Both the position numbers and the translations under genes were made by a program. The notes under the pieces were generated by a model that had not been told where the DNA came from, ran no database searches, and worked only from the letters and a program-made list of their open reading frames with translations. Of a stretch of DNA of 64,000 nt, positions 8,319 to 16,999 are shown one piece after another (the stretch's first letter is position 1; the number at the start of each line of letters is the position of its first letter). The stretch is from DASQPE01 sp041488455 (GTDB lineage: Bacteria > Gemmatimonadota > Gemmatimonadetes > Gemmatimonadales > GWC2-71-9), in assembly GCA_041488455.1 (NCBI GenBank), contig JBGPPG010000003.1, forward strand, positions 1 through 64,000. The letters are read 5' to 3'.

Positions 8319-10782
8319 ATGACGCGTCGACTCGAGCCGGCTGATCTCCGCGCGGTCTGCGATCCGGGCGCGCTGCCGTTTCGATCCACTGCCGAGCTGC
8401 CGCCGGTGGACGGGTTGATCGGACAGGAGCGCGCGGCGACCGCCACCGCGTTCGGCGTGGGCATGCGCCACCCCGGCTACAATCTCTTCGTCCTCGGTCC
8501 GGCCCGCACCGGCAAGACCTCGTCGATGAAGCGGGAGCTCACCCGGGCCGCCGAGCGCGAGCCGGTGCCGCCCGACTACTGCTACGTACACAACTTCGCG
8601 GATCCGTACCGGCCCACCGCGCTCGAGGTGCCCGCCGGGCGCGGGCTCCGGGAGCACATGCGTCGGCTGGCCGAGGAATGCCGGATGCGTCTCCCCCGGG
8701 CCTTCGAGAGCGAGGAGTTCGAGCAGCAGAAGTCCAAGATCCTGGAGGACCTGGGTCGGCGCCAGCAGGAAGAGATGAACCACCTGGAGCAAGTCGCCCG
8801 GGCCCACCGGTTCGCGGTCCTCCGCACACCGGCCGGAATGGGCCTCGCTCCCGCGCCACACGGCGAGCCGTTGAGCCCGTCGGACTACGCGGCCCTTCCC
8901 GACGCGGTGAAGCAGGAGATGCAACGGGAGAGCACGGCCGTCGAGCAGCAGATGGACATGTCCCTGCGCCGGATCCGGCAGGTCGAGCGCGAGGCGCGGG
9001 ACGCCCACGAGCGGCTGGTCCGTGAGGTGGTGGCGGCGGCGGTCCGTCCGCTGGTCCAGGAGCTTCTCGAGGAATTCGCCGGGCTGCCCGACGTCGAGCG
9101 ATATCTGACGGAGGTGGAACAGGACCTGGTGGCCCACGCCGAGGAGCTCCGCGGCACCGCCGAGATGAAGCCGGTGCTGCCCTTCATGCCGACTCCCGGG
9201 CGCTTCCTGGACCGCTACGAGGTCAATGTCCTGGTGGACCGCCATGGGCTCTCCGGCGCGCCGGTGGTGCTCGAGCCGAATCCCACCTGGCAACCTGATG
9301 GGGCGCACCGAGCACCGGGCGCACTTCGGCACCCTGGTGACGGATTTCAGCCTCATCCGGTCCGGGGCACTGCACCGGGGGAATGGGGGCTACCTGGTCC
9401 TGGACGCCGTCGATGTGCTGCGCCATCCGCTGGTCTGGGACGCGCTCAAGAAGGCGCTCAAGACCCGATCGATACGGATCGAGGACCCGCTGGAGGAATG
9501 GCGGATGGCCAGCAGCGCGGGCCTCGCGCCCCAGCCCATTCCGCTCTCGGTCAAGGTGGTCCTGATCGGCAGCCCGTTCCTCTACTATCTGCTGTCGGCC
9601 CTCGACGAGGATTTCCACGAGCTGTTCAAGGTCAAGGTGGATTTCGACGACTCGCTGGCGCGCACCTCGGACTTCGAGCTGCTCTACGCCCGGTTCGTCG
9701 GCAGCGCCTGCCGGGAGGAAGGACTCCTCGCGTTCTCCGCGGACGGGATCGCCCGGCTCATCGAGCACTGCAGCCGGCTCATCGCCGATCGGGGCCGCCT
9801 GACCTCGCGGCTGGGCGACGTGCTGGATCTGGTTCGCGAGTCCTCGTTCTGGGCCGGTCAGCGCGGTCACGCGCTCGTCGCGGCCGACGACGTCGATCAC
9901 TCGATCGCGCAGGAGACGTATCGCGCGAACCTCCTGGAGGAGCGCACGCGCCGGATCATCACCGAAGGCACGCAGCTCATCGACACCGAGAGGCGCGCGG
10001 TAGGCCAGGTCAACGGCATCTCGGTACTGGCCCTCGGCGACCATGTCTTCGGCCGCCCCGCGCGGAGCACCGCGCGCACCCACGCGGGCGAGCCGGGGGT
10101 GGTGGACATCGAGCGGGAGGCCAAGCTGGGCGGGCCGATCCACTCCAAGGGGGTGATGATCCTGGCCGGCTACGTGGCGGGGTGCTACGCACGGGAGCGC
10201 CCGCTGGCGCTCTCGGCGTCCATCGCGTTCGAGCAGCAGTACGAGGAGGTCGAGGGCGACAGCGCGTCATCCGCCGAGTTGTACGCCCTGCTCTCGAGTC
10301 TTACCGGCATCCCGCTCGATCAGGCGATCGCAGTCACCGGCTCGGTGAACCAGCGCGGGGAGATCCAGCCGATCGGCGCGGTGAACGAGAAGATCGAGGG
10401 CTTCTTCGACGTCTGCCAGGCCCGCGGACTCACCGGCCGCCAGGGGATGCTGATCCCGGAGGCAAATACCCGGCACCTGATGCTCCGCCGGGACGTGGTG
10501 GAAGCGGTGCGCGCGGGCCGCTTCCACGTGTACGCGGTCACCACGGTCGACGAGGGACTGGCGCTGCTGACCGGACGCGAGGGCGGTGAGCGGGGAGCCG
10601 ACGACCGGTACCCGGACGGCAGTGTCAATGCGGCCGTGGAGCGCGCCCTGGCGGCCAACGTCGAGCGCCTCAAGAAGATGCGGGCGGAGAAGCCTCACCT
10701 GATCGTCCAACCGGCCGAGGATCCGGTGGAGCCCTGGTCGTCCATCCCGGACGGACGGCCGACCGGGCGCAAGGAGGAATGA
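8319..10782 (+). CDS. LonB-like ATP-dependent protease (frameshifted)
   Basis: A Lon-family ATPase-protease of about 820 residues, interrupted by one extra base. Codons 8319-9290 read in one frame up to NPTW, and the expected NLMGRTEHRAHFG continues in the +1 frame from 9292, so base 9291 is surplus. Visible parts are Walker A GPARTGKT (residues 60-67), a long coiled-coil insertion (about 115-270), the AAA half after the break, and a C-terminal Lon protease domain with catalytic Ser at 10261 (GDSAS) and Lys at 10390 (NEKIEG). It would degrade misfolded or regulatory proteins in the cytoplasm. As sequenced it would give a truncated product without protease domain; a sequencing indel is as likely as a true mutation. 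Confidence 0.85.
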
Positions 10783-10804
10783 GCGTGAGGACACGGTGGA
10801 CGGA

Positions 10805-11860
10805 TCAGGGCCCCGGCGCCGCGCGGATCCCGACCCGGGCCGGTGCGCCCTCGTCGAGGGTGACGCGGACGGGAAGCATCCGCTCGACCACCCAAGCCAC
10901 CGTGCGCAGGTGGCTCGAGAGCCGCGGGCAGGTGAAGGCCGACGGCGTCTCGGCGACGGCCAGGAACGGGATCAGCTGGTCGGCCAGATGATCGTCCCCG
11001 TTCGCGCCGGTCTGCAGGTAGGCGAGGAACGGATCCACCGCCTCGTCCGCCACCGCTTCGGCCCGGACCCCGCGCCGGCCGAGAGCAGAGAAGCCGGCGA
11101 GCGCCGACTCACCGGTGGCGGTCAGCATCGTGAGCGTCCCGGGCCCGAGCGCGGTCCGATCCTCCACGAGCGTGATCGTCGCCGGCAGCCCGGCGGCCGC
11201 GAGCCGATCGAGCACCCGCGCCTGCTGTCGCTCGGCGATCGAGCGCGGGAGCCGCGACACCGCGGAGATGCCCTCGAGGGTCGGCGCGATCGCCCGCGCC
11301 CAGTGGATGGACCGCCAGGAGCTGCTGGGCGTGATCGAGACCTCGACCTCCCCTCCGCCGGCCGGATACCACCCCCAGCGGTGCAGGGTGAGGTCGGCCC
11401 GGACCCCGATGCGACGGACCGCCGGCAGGAAGACGCTGGTGAGGTAGGGCACGGGAGGGCTCCAGGGCACGTGGGTGCCGCCACGAAGCCGCAGCCGCGA
11501 CGGCTCCGCGGCGAGGCTCAGCGGCAGGAGCAGGGCCTGGAAGAGGAGCGCCACGGAGCCGGCGCTGCCTCGAACGGCGCCGATATCGAACCGGTAGCTG
11601 CCGCCGCGCAGCGTCCGCGGGATGAACGTCACCTCGGTGGAGTCGAGCGCGTCGCCGGTGACTTCGGCATCGCTGATCGCGGCGAGGGCCCGGACCACCG
11701 TGAGGTGCTGCGGCTGCAGTCCGGCGCGGGGACGCCGGGCGCGAATCTGCCGGAGCGCCACCGGCCGGCCGAGGGCGACCGACAGCGAGAGCGCGGTGCG
11801 GAGCACCTGTCCGCCGCCCTCGCCATGAGAGGCGTCGATCGCCGTCGTGGGTCCGGTCAC
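10805..11860 (-). CDS. rtcA: RNA 3'-terminal phosphate cyclase
   Basis: A 351-residue RtcA. It has the signature HGEGGGQVLRTALSLS near the N-terminus, RPRAGLQPQH, RGGTHVPWSPP, and the C-terminal catalytic region DDHLADQL whose His takes the AMP. The enzyme converts RNA 3'-phosphate to a 2',3'-cyclic phosphate using ATP, in RNA repair. Length is normal (about 340). No rtcB or sigma-54 activator rtcR is adjacent, although E. coli rtcBA is sigma-54 dependent; no -24/-12 match is visible upstream of this start. It lies convergent to the protease gene and divergent from the AdoMet synthetase gene. Confidence 0.93.
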   Translation of the reverse strand: MTGPTTAIDASHGEGGGQVLRTALSLSVALGRPVALRQIRARRPRAGLQPQHLTVVRALAAISDAEVTGDALDSTEVTFIPRTLRGGSYRFDIGAVRGSAGSVALLFQALLLPLSLAAEPSRLRLRGGTHVPWSPPVPYLTSVFLPAVRRIGVRADLTLHRWGWYPAGGGEVEVSITPSSSWRSIHWARAIAPTLEGISAVSRLPRSIAERQQARVLDRLAAAGLPATITLVEDRTALGPGTLTMLTATGESALAGFSALGRRGVRAEAVADEAVDPFLAYLQTGANGDDHLADQLIPFLAVAETPSAFTCPRLSSHLRTVAWVVERMLPVRVTLDEGAPARVGIRAAPGP

Positions 11861-11919
11861 GACCGTACAGTAACCGACTCGGCGCGGCGGTGCTGCCGGC
11901 TCGGATGCGCAGGCCTTCG

Positions 11920-13116
11920 ATGAGTCTCGTGATCGAATCCATCGGCGGGACGCCGGTCGCGCGCCGGCGGATCGAGATCGTGGAGCGGAAAGGACTCGGA
12001 CACCCGGACACCATCTGCGATTCGGTGGTGGAGGCGATCTCCGTCGCGCTCGGCCGCCTGTACCTCGAGCGCGCCGGCGTCATCGCGCACTACAACATCG
12101 ACAAGGCGCTGCTGGTGGCGGGCCAGTGCGTCAAGCGCTTCGGTGGCGGCGAGGTGACGCGCCCCATCGAGCTGATCATCGGCGACCGCGCCACCGACGT
12201 CCTCAACGGACGCCCCCTTCCGGTCGTGGAGACGGTTCGCCACGCGGTGGACGAGTGGGTCGGCGCGAATCTCCCCGGCGTGAGACCCGGGAAGGATCTC
12301 GTCACGCGCGTGGCGCTCGCGCCCGGCTCCGAGGAGCTGCGCCGCGTCTACACGGAGGGGCCAGCCGAGATCGCCTCCAACGATACATCCGGCGCGTCCG
12401 GCTACGCGCCCCTGAGCCTCACCGAGGAGCTCGTCCTCGCCACCGAGCGATACCTGAACTCGAGGGAGTTCAAGGCCGCCTTCCCGGACACGGGCCAGGA
12501 CGTCAAGGTGATGGGCGTCCGTCACGACCAGCGTCTGGCCGTCACGGTCGCCATGCCGCTCTCGTGTCTCCACACGCGCTCGGAGGGCGCGTACTTCGCG
12601 CGGAAGGACGAGATCCTCCACGCCCTCACGACCCGCTTCGCCTCGGTCCCGTTCACCGTGGACTGGCACCTCAACTGTCTCGACCGGCGCGGGCAGGGCC
12701 TGGAAGGCGTGTATCTCACGTTGACCGGGACATCGGCCGAAGATGCCGACTCCGGTCAGGTGGGACGCGGCAACCGCGCCAATGGGCTCATCGCCTTCTC
12801 GCGGCCGACGGGGGGCGAAGCCACCGCCGGCAAGAACCCCGCAGCGCACGCCGGGAAGGTGTATAGCGTCTTGAGTCACCGGCTGGCGCGCCTCATCCAC
12901 GATCGGTGCCCGAGACTCCTCGAGGTCTACGTGCACCTGGTCGTGCGCATCGGCGAGCCGGTGGATCGACCGTGGACGGGCGTCCAGCTCCTGCTGCCTC
13001 CCGGCACCGCGCTCGAAGATGTGGAACGGGCGATCCGAGAGGTGGTGGAAGCCGAGCTGGCCCGTCTGCCGGCCTTCCGGGCCGAGCTGGTCAGGGGCGA
13101 GCATCCGGTCTGCTGA
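11920..13116 (+). CDS. Archaeal-type S-adenosylmethionine synthetase
   Basis: A 398-residue methionine adenosyltransferase of the archaeal type, unrelated in detail to bacterial MetK. It has the motif RKGLGHPDTICD, then HYNIDKALLVAGQ, a central NDTSGASGYAPLSLTE and PDTGQDVKVMG, and a C-terminal GNRANGLI and KNPAAHAGKVY. It makes AdoMet from ATP and methionine. The ATG at 11920 gives the standard N-terminus (MSLVIESI); ATG 11905 and GTG 11890 are in frame but add nothing conserved. Its presence in a bacterial block suggests old transfer. The AdoMet cycle enzyme AhcY is encoded at 36840 but belongs largely to the other block. Confidence 0.92.
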   Translation: MSLVIESIGGTPVARRRIEIVERKGLGHPDTICDSVVEAISVALGRLYLERAGVIAHYNIDKALLVAGQCVKRFGGGEVTRPIELIIGDRATDVLNGRPLPVVETVRHAVDEWVGANLPGVRPGKDLVTRVALAPGSEELRRVYTEGPAEIASNDTSGASGYAPLSLTEELVLATERYLNSREFKAAFPDTGQDVKVMGVRHDQRLAVTVAMPLSCLHTRSEGAYFARKDEILHALTTRFASVPFTVDWHLNCLDRRGQGLEGVYLTLTGTSAEDADSGQVGRGNRANGLIAFSRPTGGEATAGKNPAAHAGKVYSVLSHRLARLIHDRCPRLLEVYVHLVVRIGEPVDRPWTGVQLLLPPGTALEDVERAIREVVEAELARLPAFRAELVRGEHPVC

Positions 13117-13130
13117 TCGGTGACGCGGGG

Positions 13131-13143
13131 TGGGGCTGTCCCA
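13131..13143. promoter_or_regulatory. Candidate activator site upstream of sigma-54 promoter (TGGG-N5-CCCA)
   Basis: TGGGGCTGTCCCA forms the palindrome TGGG-N5-CCCA, extended by one pair to GTGGG/CCCAC. Its centre is 94 bases before the -12 G of the promoter at 13218-13232. The same palindrome occurs 95 bases before the -12 element of the promoter at 23962. The position suits an enhancer-binding protein; assignment is inference. Confidence 0.4.
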
Positions 13144-13217
13144 CCTGAGGCGTGAATTCTTGCCCCGGGGAGCCACGCTTCTCACGAAGTTCGTTTTCTT
13201 TTCGGCCCCATAGGTGC

Positions 13218-13232
13218 AGGTACGTCACTTGC
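13218..13232 (+). promoter_or_regulatory. Sigma-54 promoter before ybaK-groEL
   Basis: AGGTACGTCACTTGC keeps the invariant GG and GC of sigma-54 promoters, a perfect TTGC and a close -24 box. Predicted transcription start is about 13244, giving a 5-base leader to the ATG at 13249. The groEL gene downstream has its own Shine-Dalgarno and would be the second cistron. Confidence 0.6.
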
Positions 13233-13248
13233 AAGCCCATCGGGCGTC

Positions 13249-13962
13249 ATGTACGAGCGACTGGAAGAGCTTCTCGGGGTCCGGGGCGTCCACTACGAGC
13301 TGATGCCGCATCCGGAAGCCTTCACCGCGCAGGAGGAAGCAGCCAAGGCCCACGTCTCCGGCTGGTCCTGGGCCAAGACCGTGGTGGTCAAGGACCCGGT
13401 CGGCCTCGCGCTGGCCGTGCTGCCGGCCTGCTGCACGGCCGACCTCGACCGGCTCAAGGGCCTGATCGGCCGCGGCGAGATCCGTCTGGCCAGTGTCGAG
13501 GAGATCCTGGCGGGTTTTCCCGGCTGTGCGCTCGGCGCGACCCCGCCGTTCGGGCGGCTGTTCGGCATCCCCACGGCGGTGGACGAGTCGCTGGTCGAGC
13601 AGCGCGACATCGTGCTTCCGGCCGGGGATCACCGGACCGCGATCCGGATGCGCACGGCGGACTACCTGAGCCTGGCCGAGGCCCGCCCGGGTCATTTCGC
13701 ATTCCACGAAGCGCACGAGTTCTCGGTACATCCCCATCCGCGCGGCCGCGCCCCTAGTCGAAGGAGAGAGCAAACATGGCGCACAAACAGGTCCTGTTCC
13801 GTTCCGAAGCCCGCGAGCGCATCCTGCGCGGAGTGGCCGCCCTCGCCGATGCGGTCCGCGTCACGCTGGGGCCAAAGTCCAAGTGCGTCCTCCTGGAGAA
13901 GCGCTTCGGCGCCCCGGTGGTCTGCAACGACGGCGTCACGATCGCCAAGGAGATGGAGCTGA
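13249..13962 (+). CDS. YbaK/aminoacyl-tRNA deacylase domain protein (3' end abnormal)
   Basis: Residues 1 to about 160 form a YbaK/EbsC domain: HYELMPHPEAFTAQEEA, conserved Lys in WAKTVVVKD, GCALGATPPFGRLFGIP and DESLVEQRDIVLPAG. These enzymes hydrolyse mischarged tRNA in trans. The domain should end near HEFSV, but the frame runs on for about 62 Arg/Ser-rich codons of no family resemblance and overlaps groEL by 187 bases. A one-base shift would instead stop at 13757, 18 bases before groEL. I infer a 3' indel (real or sequencing). The start follows a sigma-54 promoter by 16 bases and has no Shine-Dalgarno. Confidence 0.8.
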   Translation: MYERLEELLGVRGVHYELMPHPEAFTAQEEAAKAHVSGWSWAKTVVVKDPVGLALAVLPACCTADLDRLKGLIGRGEIRLASVEEILAGFPGCALGATPPFGRLFGIPTAVDESLVEQRDIVLPAGDHRTAIRMRTADYLSLAEARPGHFAFHEAHEFSVHPHPRGRAPSRRREQTWRTNRSCSVPKPASASCAEWPPSPMRSASRWGQSPSASSWRSASAPRWSATTASRSPRRWS

Positions 13963-15401
13963 AAGACCCGGTGGAGAACCTTGGGGCGCAGATGATCCGC
14001 CAGGCCGCGGAACGCACCGGCGACGCGGTGGGCGACGGCACCAGCACGTCCACGATCCTGGCCCACGCGATCTTCGCCGACGGCGTGCGCAACGTGGTGG
14101 CCGGGGCGAGCGCGGTGGATCTGAAGAAGGGGCTCGATCGCGGCGTCCGTACGGCGGTGGAGGCGCTGAAGCTGCTCTCGCGGCCGGTGAAGAGCCGGCT
14201 CGAGAAGGCCCAGATCGCCGCCATCTCCGCCCACAACGACCAGAGCATCGGCGAGATGGTCGCCGACGCGATGGAGAAGGTGGGCAACGAAGGCGTGATC
14301 ACGGTCGAGGAGTCCAAGACGACGGAGACCCAGCTCGAGGTGGTCGAGGGGCTGCAGTTCGACCGCGGCTATCTGTCACCGTACTTCATCACCGACGCGG
14401 AGAAGATGGAGGCGGTCCTCGAGGACGCCCTGGTCCTCCTCAGCGACCGGAAGATCGGCGTGATGAAGGACCTGGTCCCGATCCTCGAGCAGGCGGCGCG
14501 CGCGGGGCGCTCGATCCTCGTGGTCGCCGAGGACGTCGAGGGGGAGGCGCTCGCCACCCTCGTGGTCAACAAGATCCGCGGCTCGCTCAAGTGTGTCGCG
14601 GTGAAGGCCCCGGGGTTCGGCGACCGGCGCAAGGAGATGCTCGAGGACATTGGCATCCTGACCGGCGGGCGCGTCCTCACCGAGGAGATCGGCATCAAGC
14701 TCGAAGCCCTCAGCATCGAGGATCTCGGCCGGGCCACCCGCGTCGTGGTAGACAAGGACAACACCACCATCATCGGGGGCGCCGGCGACAAGCCCCGGAT
14801 TGAGGGCCGCAAGCAGCAGATCCGGGCGCAGATCGACAAGACCACGAGCGACTACGACCGGGAGAAGCTCCAGGAGCGACTAGCCAAGCTGTCGGGCGGC
14901 GTGGCGGTCGTCCGGGTTGGGGCTCCCTCGGAATCGGAGATGAAGAGCAAGAGGGAAGCGCTCGACGACGCCATCAGCGCCACCAAGGCGGCGGTGGCCG
15001 AGGGCATCGTGCCGGGCGGCGGGCTCGCGCTGCTGCGGGTGATCGAGGCGGTGGAGCGTGAGGAGAGCAAGTGCGAAGGCGACGAGCGCACCGGGCTGCA
15101 GATCCTCCGCCGCGCGCTCGAGACGCCGACCCGCCAGATCGCCGAGAACTCCTCGGTGGACGGCGGCGTGGTGGTGAACCAGATGCGGCTGGGCAAGGGG
15201 AACATGGGCTTCGACGCCGCGCGGAAGGAGTACGTGGACCTGGTGGAGGCCGGCATCATCGATCCCACGAAGGTGGTGCGGGTCGCGCTCGAGAACGCGG
15301 TGTCGGTGGCGAGCCTGTTGCTGCTCACCGAGGCCACCTTGACCGAGGTGCCCGAGAAGAAGGAAGATCGGGCCGGTGCGCACGGGCTCGAGGACATGTG
15401 A
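13776..15401 (+). CDS. groEL: Chaperonin GroEL, divergent solo copy
   Basis: A 541-residue group I chaperonin subunit. ATP-site motifs are present in altered form: DAVRVTLGPKSK, NDGVTIAKEMEL, GDGTSTSTILA (usual GDGTTTATVL) and the equatorial DDAISATKAAVAEGIVPGGG. The C-terminus ends GAHGLEDM, without the Gly-Gly-Met repeats of housekeeping GroEL, and no groES is adjacent. It is therefore probably an accessory, stress-linked paralogue. The ATG has AAGGAG about 9 bases upstream. It would be co-transcribed with ybaK from the sigma-54 promoter. Confidence 0.94.
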   Translation: MAHKQVLFRSEARERILRGVAALADAVRVTLGPKSKCVLLEKRFGAPVVCNDGVTIAKEMELKDPVENLGAQMIRQAAERTGDAVGDGTSTSTILAHAIFADGVRNVVAGASAVDLKKGLDRGVRTAVEALKLLSRPVKSRLEKAQIAAISAHNDQSIGEMVADAMEKVGNEGVITVEESKTTETQLEVVEGLQFDRGYLSPYFITDAEKMEAVLEDALVLLSDRKIGVMKDLVPILEQAARAGRSILVVAEDVEGEALATLVVNKIRGSLKCVAVKAPGFGDRRKEMLEDIGILTGGRVLTEEIGIKLEALSIEDLGRATRVVVDKDNTTIIGGAGDKPRIEGRKQQIRAQIDKTTSDYDREKLQERLAKLSGGVAVVRVGAPSESEMKSKREALDDAISATKAAVAEGIVPGGGLALLRVIEAVEREESKCEGDERTGLQILRRALETPTRQIAENSSVDGGVVVNQMRLGKGNMGFDAARKEYVDLVEAGIIDPTKVVRVALENAVSVASLLLLTEATLTEVPEKKEDRAGAHGLEDM

Positions 15402-15407
15402 GGGCGG

Positions 15408-16064
15408 ATGATGCTCGTCCGGGACATCATGCAGACCCACCCGGTCAGCGCGACACTGGAGACGCGCCTGCCCCACCTGCTGCGCCTGCTGCAGCGGCGC
15501 GGGTTTCGCCACCTTCCGGTCGTGGATTCAGGCAAGCTCGTCGGCATCATCTCCGACCGTGACCTCAAGCAGTCCATGATCTCGGCCGCCTCGACGACCG
15601 AGGGATCGGAGCGCGATCGGCTTCTCGACGAGCTCACCGCGGGACAGATCATGGCGCGCGCAGTGGTCACGGTCGGACCGACGATCGGCGTCGACGAGGC
15701 GGCCAGGCTCATGGCGACGCGGAAGATCAGCGCGCTGCCGGTCACCGAGGGAGACCGGCTCGTCGGCATCGTGACGGAGACCGACGTGCTCCAGCTCTTC
15801 GTGCGGGCCATGGGGGTCCTCGAGCCGTCGAGTCGCCTGGACGTGATCCTGCGCGATCAGACCGCCGGGCTGGGCGAGGTGGTCCGGGCGGTCGAGGAGG
15901 CCGGCAGCCGGATCTCCAGCGTGATGACGCTGGCGATGCCGACCGGTGAGCGGGAAATCGTGCTGCGCCTCGCGACGATCAATCCGGGGCCGGCGGTGAA
16001 GGCGCTCGAGGCGAAAGGCTTCGTCGTGAGGGATGCCGCTCGCGGCGCGCCCGCGGGGCCGTGA
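15408..16064 (+). CDS. CBS-pair protein with C-terminal ACT-like domain (AcuB-like)
   Basis: A 218-residue protein: first CBS motif RHLPVVDSGKLVGIISDRDL, second ISALPVTEGDRLVGIVTETDVL, and a C-terminal domain of about 65 residues beginning GLGEVVRAVEEAGSRISSVM that looks like an ACT regulatory fold. This arrangement is that of AcuB-type proteins, which sense nucleotides and regulate acetyl-CoA-related metabolism. A relation to the acyl-CoA ligase and dehydrogenase operon in this block is an inference. It starts 6 bases after groEL and overlaps the next gene by 4 bases. Confidence 0.87.
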   Translation: MMLVRDIMQTHPVSATLETRLPHLLRLLQRRGFRHLPVVDSGKLVGIISDRDLKQSMISAASTTEGSERDRLLDELTAGQIMARAVVTVGPTIGVDEAARLMATRKISALPVTEGDRLVGIVTETDVLQLFVRAMGVLEPSSRLDVILRDQTAGLGEVVRAVEEAGSRISSVMTLAMPTGEREIVLRLATINPGPAVKALEAKGFVVRDAARGAPAGP

Positions 16065-16999
16065 GCGCGACGAATCAGATCATCGCGGACCGGCTCCGCG
16101 AGGCCGCCGATCTTCTCGAGCAGCAGGCCGCGAACCCGTTCCGGGTTCGCGCCTACCGCGAGGCCGCCCAGACGGTCTCGGGCCTCGGGCAGGAGCTCGC
16201 CCTGATCCACGAGCGCGACGGCGTTGCGGGTCTCGACGCGCTGCCGGGGATCGGGCCGCGGATCGCTGCCGCGATCGCCGAGATGCTCCGGACGGGCCGC
16301 TGGAGCCAGCTCGAGCGGCTCCGCGGGAGCCTGGACGCCGAGCGGCTTTTCCGGGCCATTCCCGGCGTGGGGCCCGCGCTCGCCCGACGGATTCACGACA
16401 CGTTGCACGTGGACACGCTGGAGGCCCTCGAGGTCGCCGCCCACGATGGGCGCCTGGCCGCGGTGTCCGGGGTCGGCCCGCGCCGTGCCGCGGGGCTTCG
16501 CGCCGCGCTCGGTGCCATGCTGGGGCGCACCCGGCTGCGACCCCGCGAGCCGGCCAAGGAGCCGCCGGTGGCAATGCTGCTGGACGTGGACCGACAGTAC
16601 CGCGACGCGGCCGACGCCGGCCGCCTCCCCCGGATCGCGCCGCGCCGCTTCAACCCGGAGGGTCGCGCCTGGCTGCCGGTCCTCCACGCCGAGCGCGATC
16701 ACTGGCAGTTCACGGCGCTCTTCTCCAATACCGCCCGGGCGCACGAGCTGGAAAAGACGCGAGACTGGGTCGTCGTCTACTTCCACACCGACACCCAATC
16801 GGAGGGGCAGCGCACGATGGTGACGGAGACATCGGGTCGGCTGGCCGGACGGCGTGTGGTCCGCGGTCGCGAGAGCGAGTGTCTGGCCGCCTACGGGGTC
16901 CCGGAGAGGAGCCAGGGCACGCCGAGCGCGAGCAACGTCAGCAGGAAGAAGGCGCCGAAGATCCCGCCGAGAGCCCAGAAGGCGGGCCGGCTGATATAG
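16061..16999 (+). CDS. Helix-hairpin-helix protein with PolX-like N-terminus
   Basis: A 312-residue protein. The first 150 residues resemble the 8-kDa and fingers part of family X DNA polymerases: VRAYREAAQTVSGL, then helix-hairpin-helix segments LPGIGPRIAAAI, IPGVGPALARRI and VSGVGPRRAAGL. There is no polymerase palm. The second half (LLDVDRQYRDAADAGRLP, RIAPRRFNP, HWQFTALFSNTARAHEL, DWVVVYFH) matches a conserved uncharacterised domain that accompanies this HhH region. DNA binding or repair is plausible. The last 36 codons run into the 3' end of the opposite transporter gene and look unconserved, so the true end may be near 16900. Confidence 0.8.
   Translation: MSATNQIIADRLREAADLLEQQAANPFRVRAYREAAQTVSGLGQELALIHERDGVAGLDALPGIGPRIAAAIAEMLRTGRWSQLERLRGSLDAERLFRAIPGVGPALARRIHDTLHVDTLEALEVAAHDGRLAAVSGVGPRRAAGLRAALGAMLGRTRLRPREPAKEPPVAMLLDVDRQYRDAADAGRLPRIAPRRFNPEGRAWLPVLHAERDHWQFTALFSNTARAHELEKTRDWVVVYFHTDTQSEGQRTMVTETSGRLAGRRVVRGRESECLAAYGVPERSQGTPSASNVSRKKAPKIPPRAQKAGRLI

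Noticed and set aside
11857..13185. A 442-codon frame opposite the AdoMet synthetase
   Set aside because: No recognisable motif; the plus-strand gene is well conserved.
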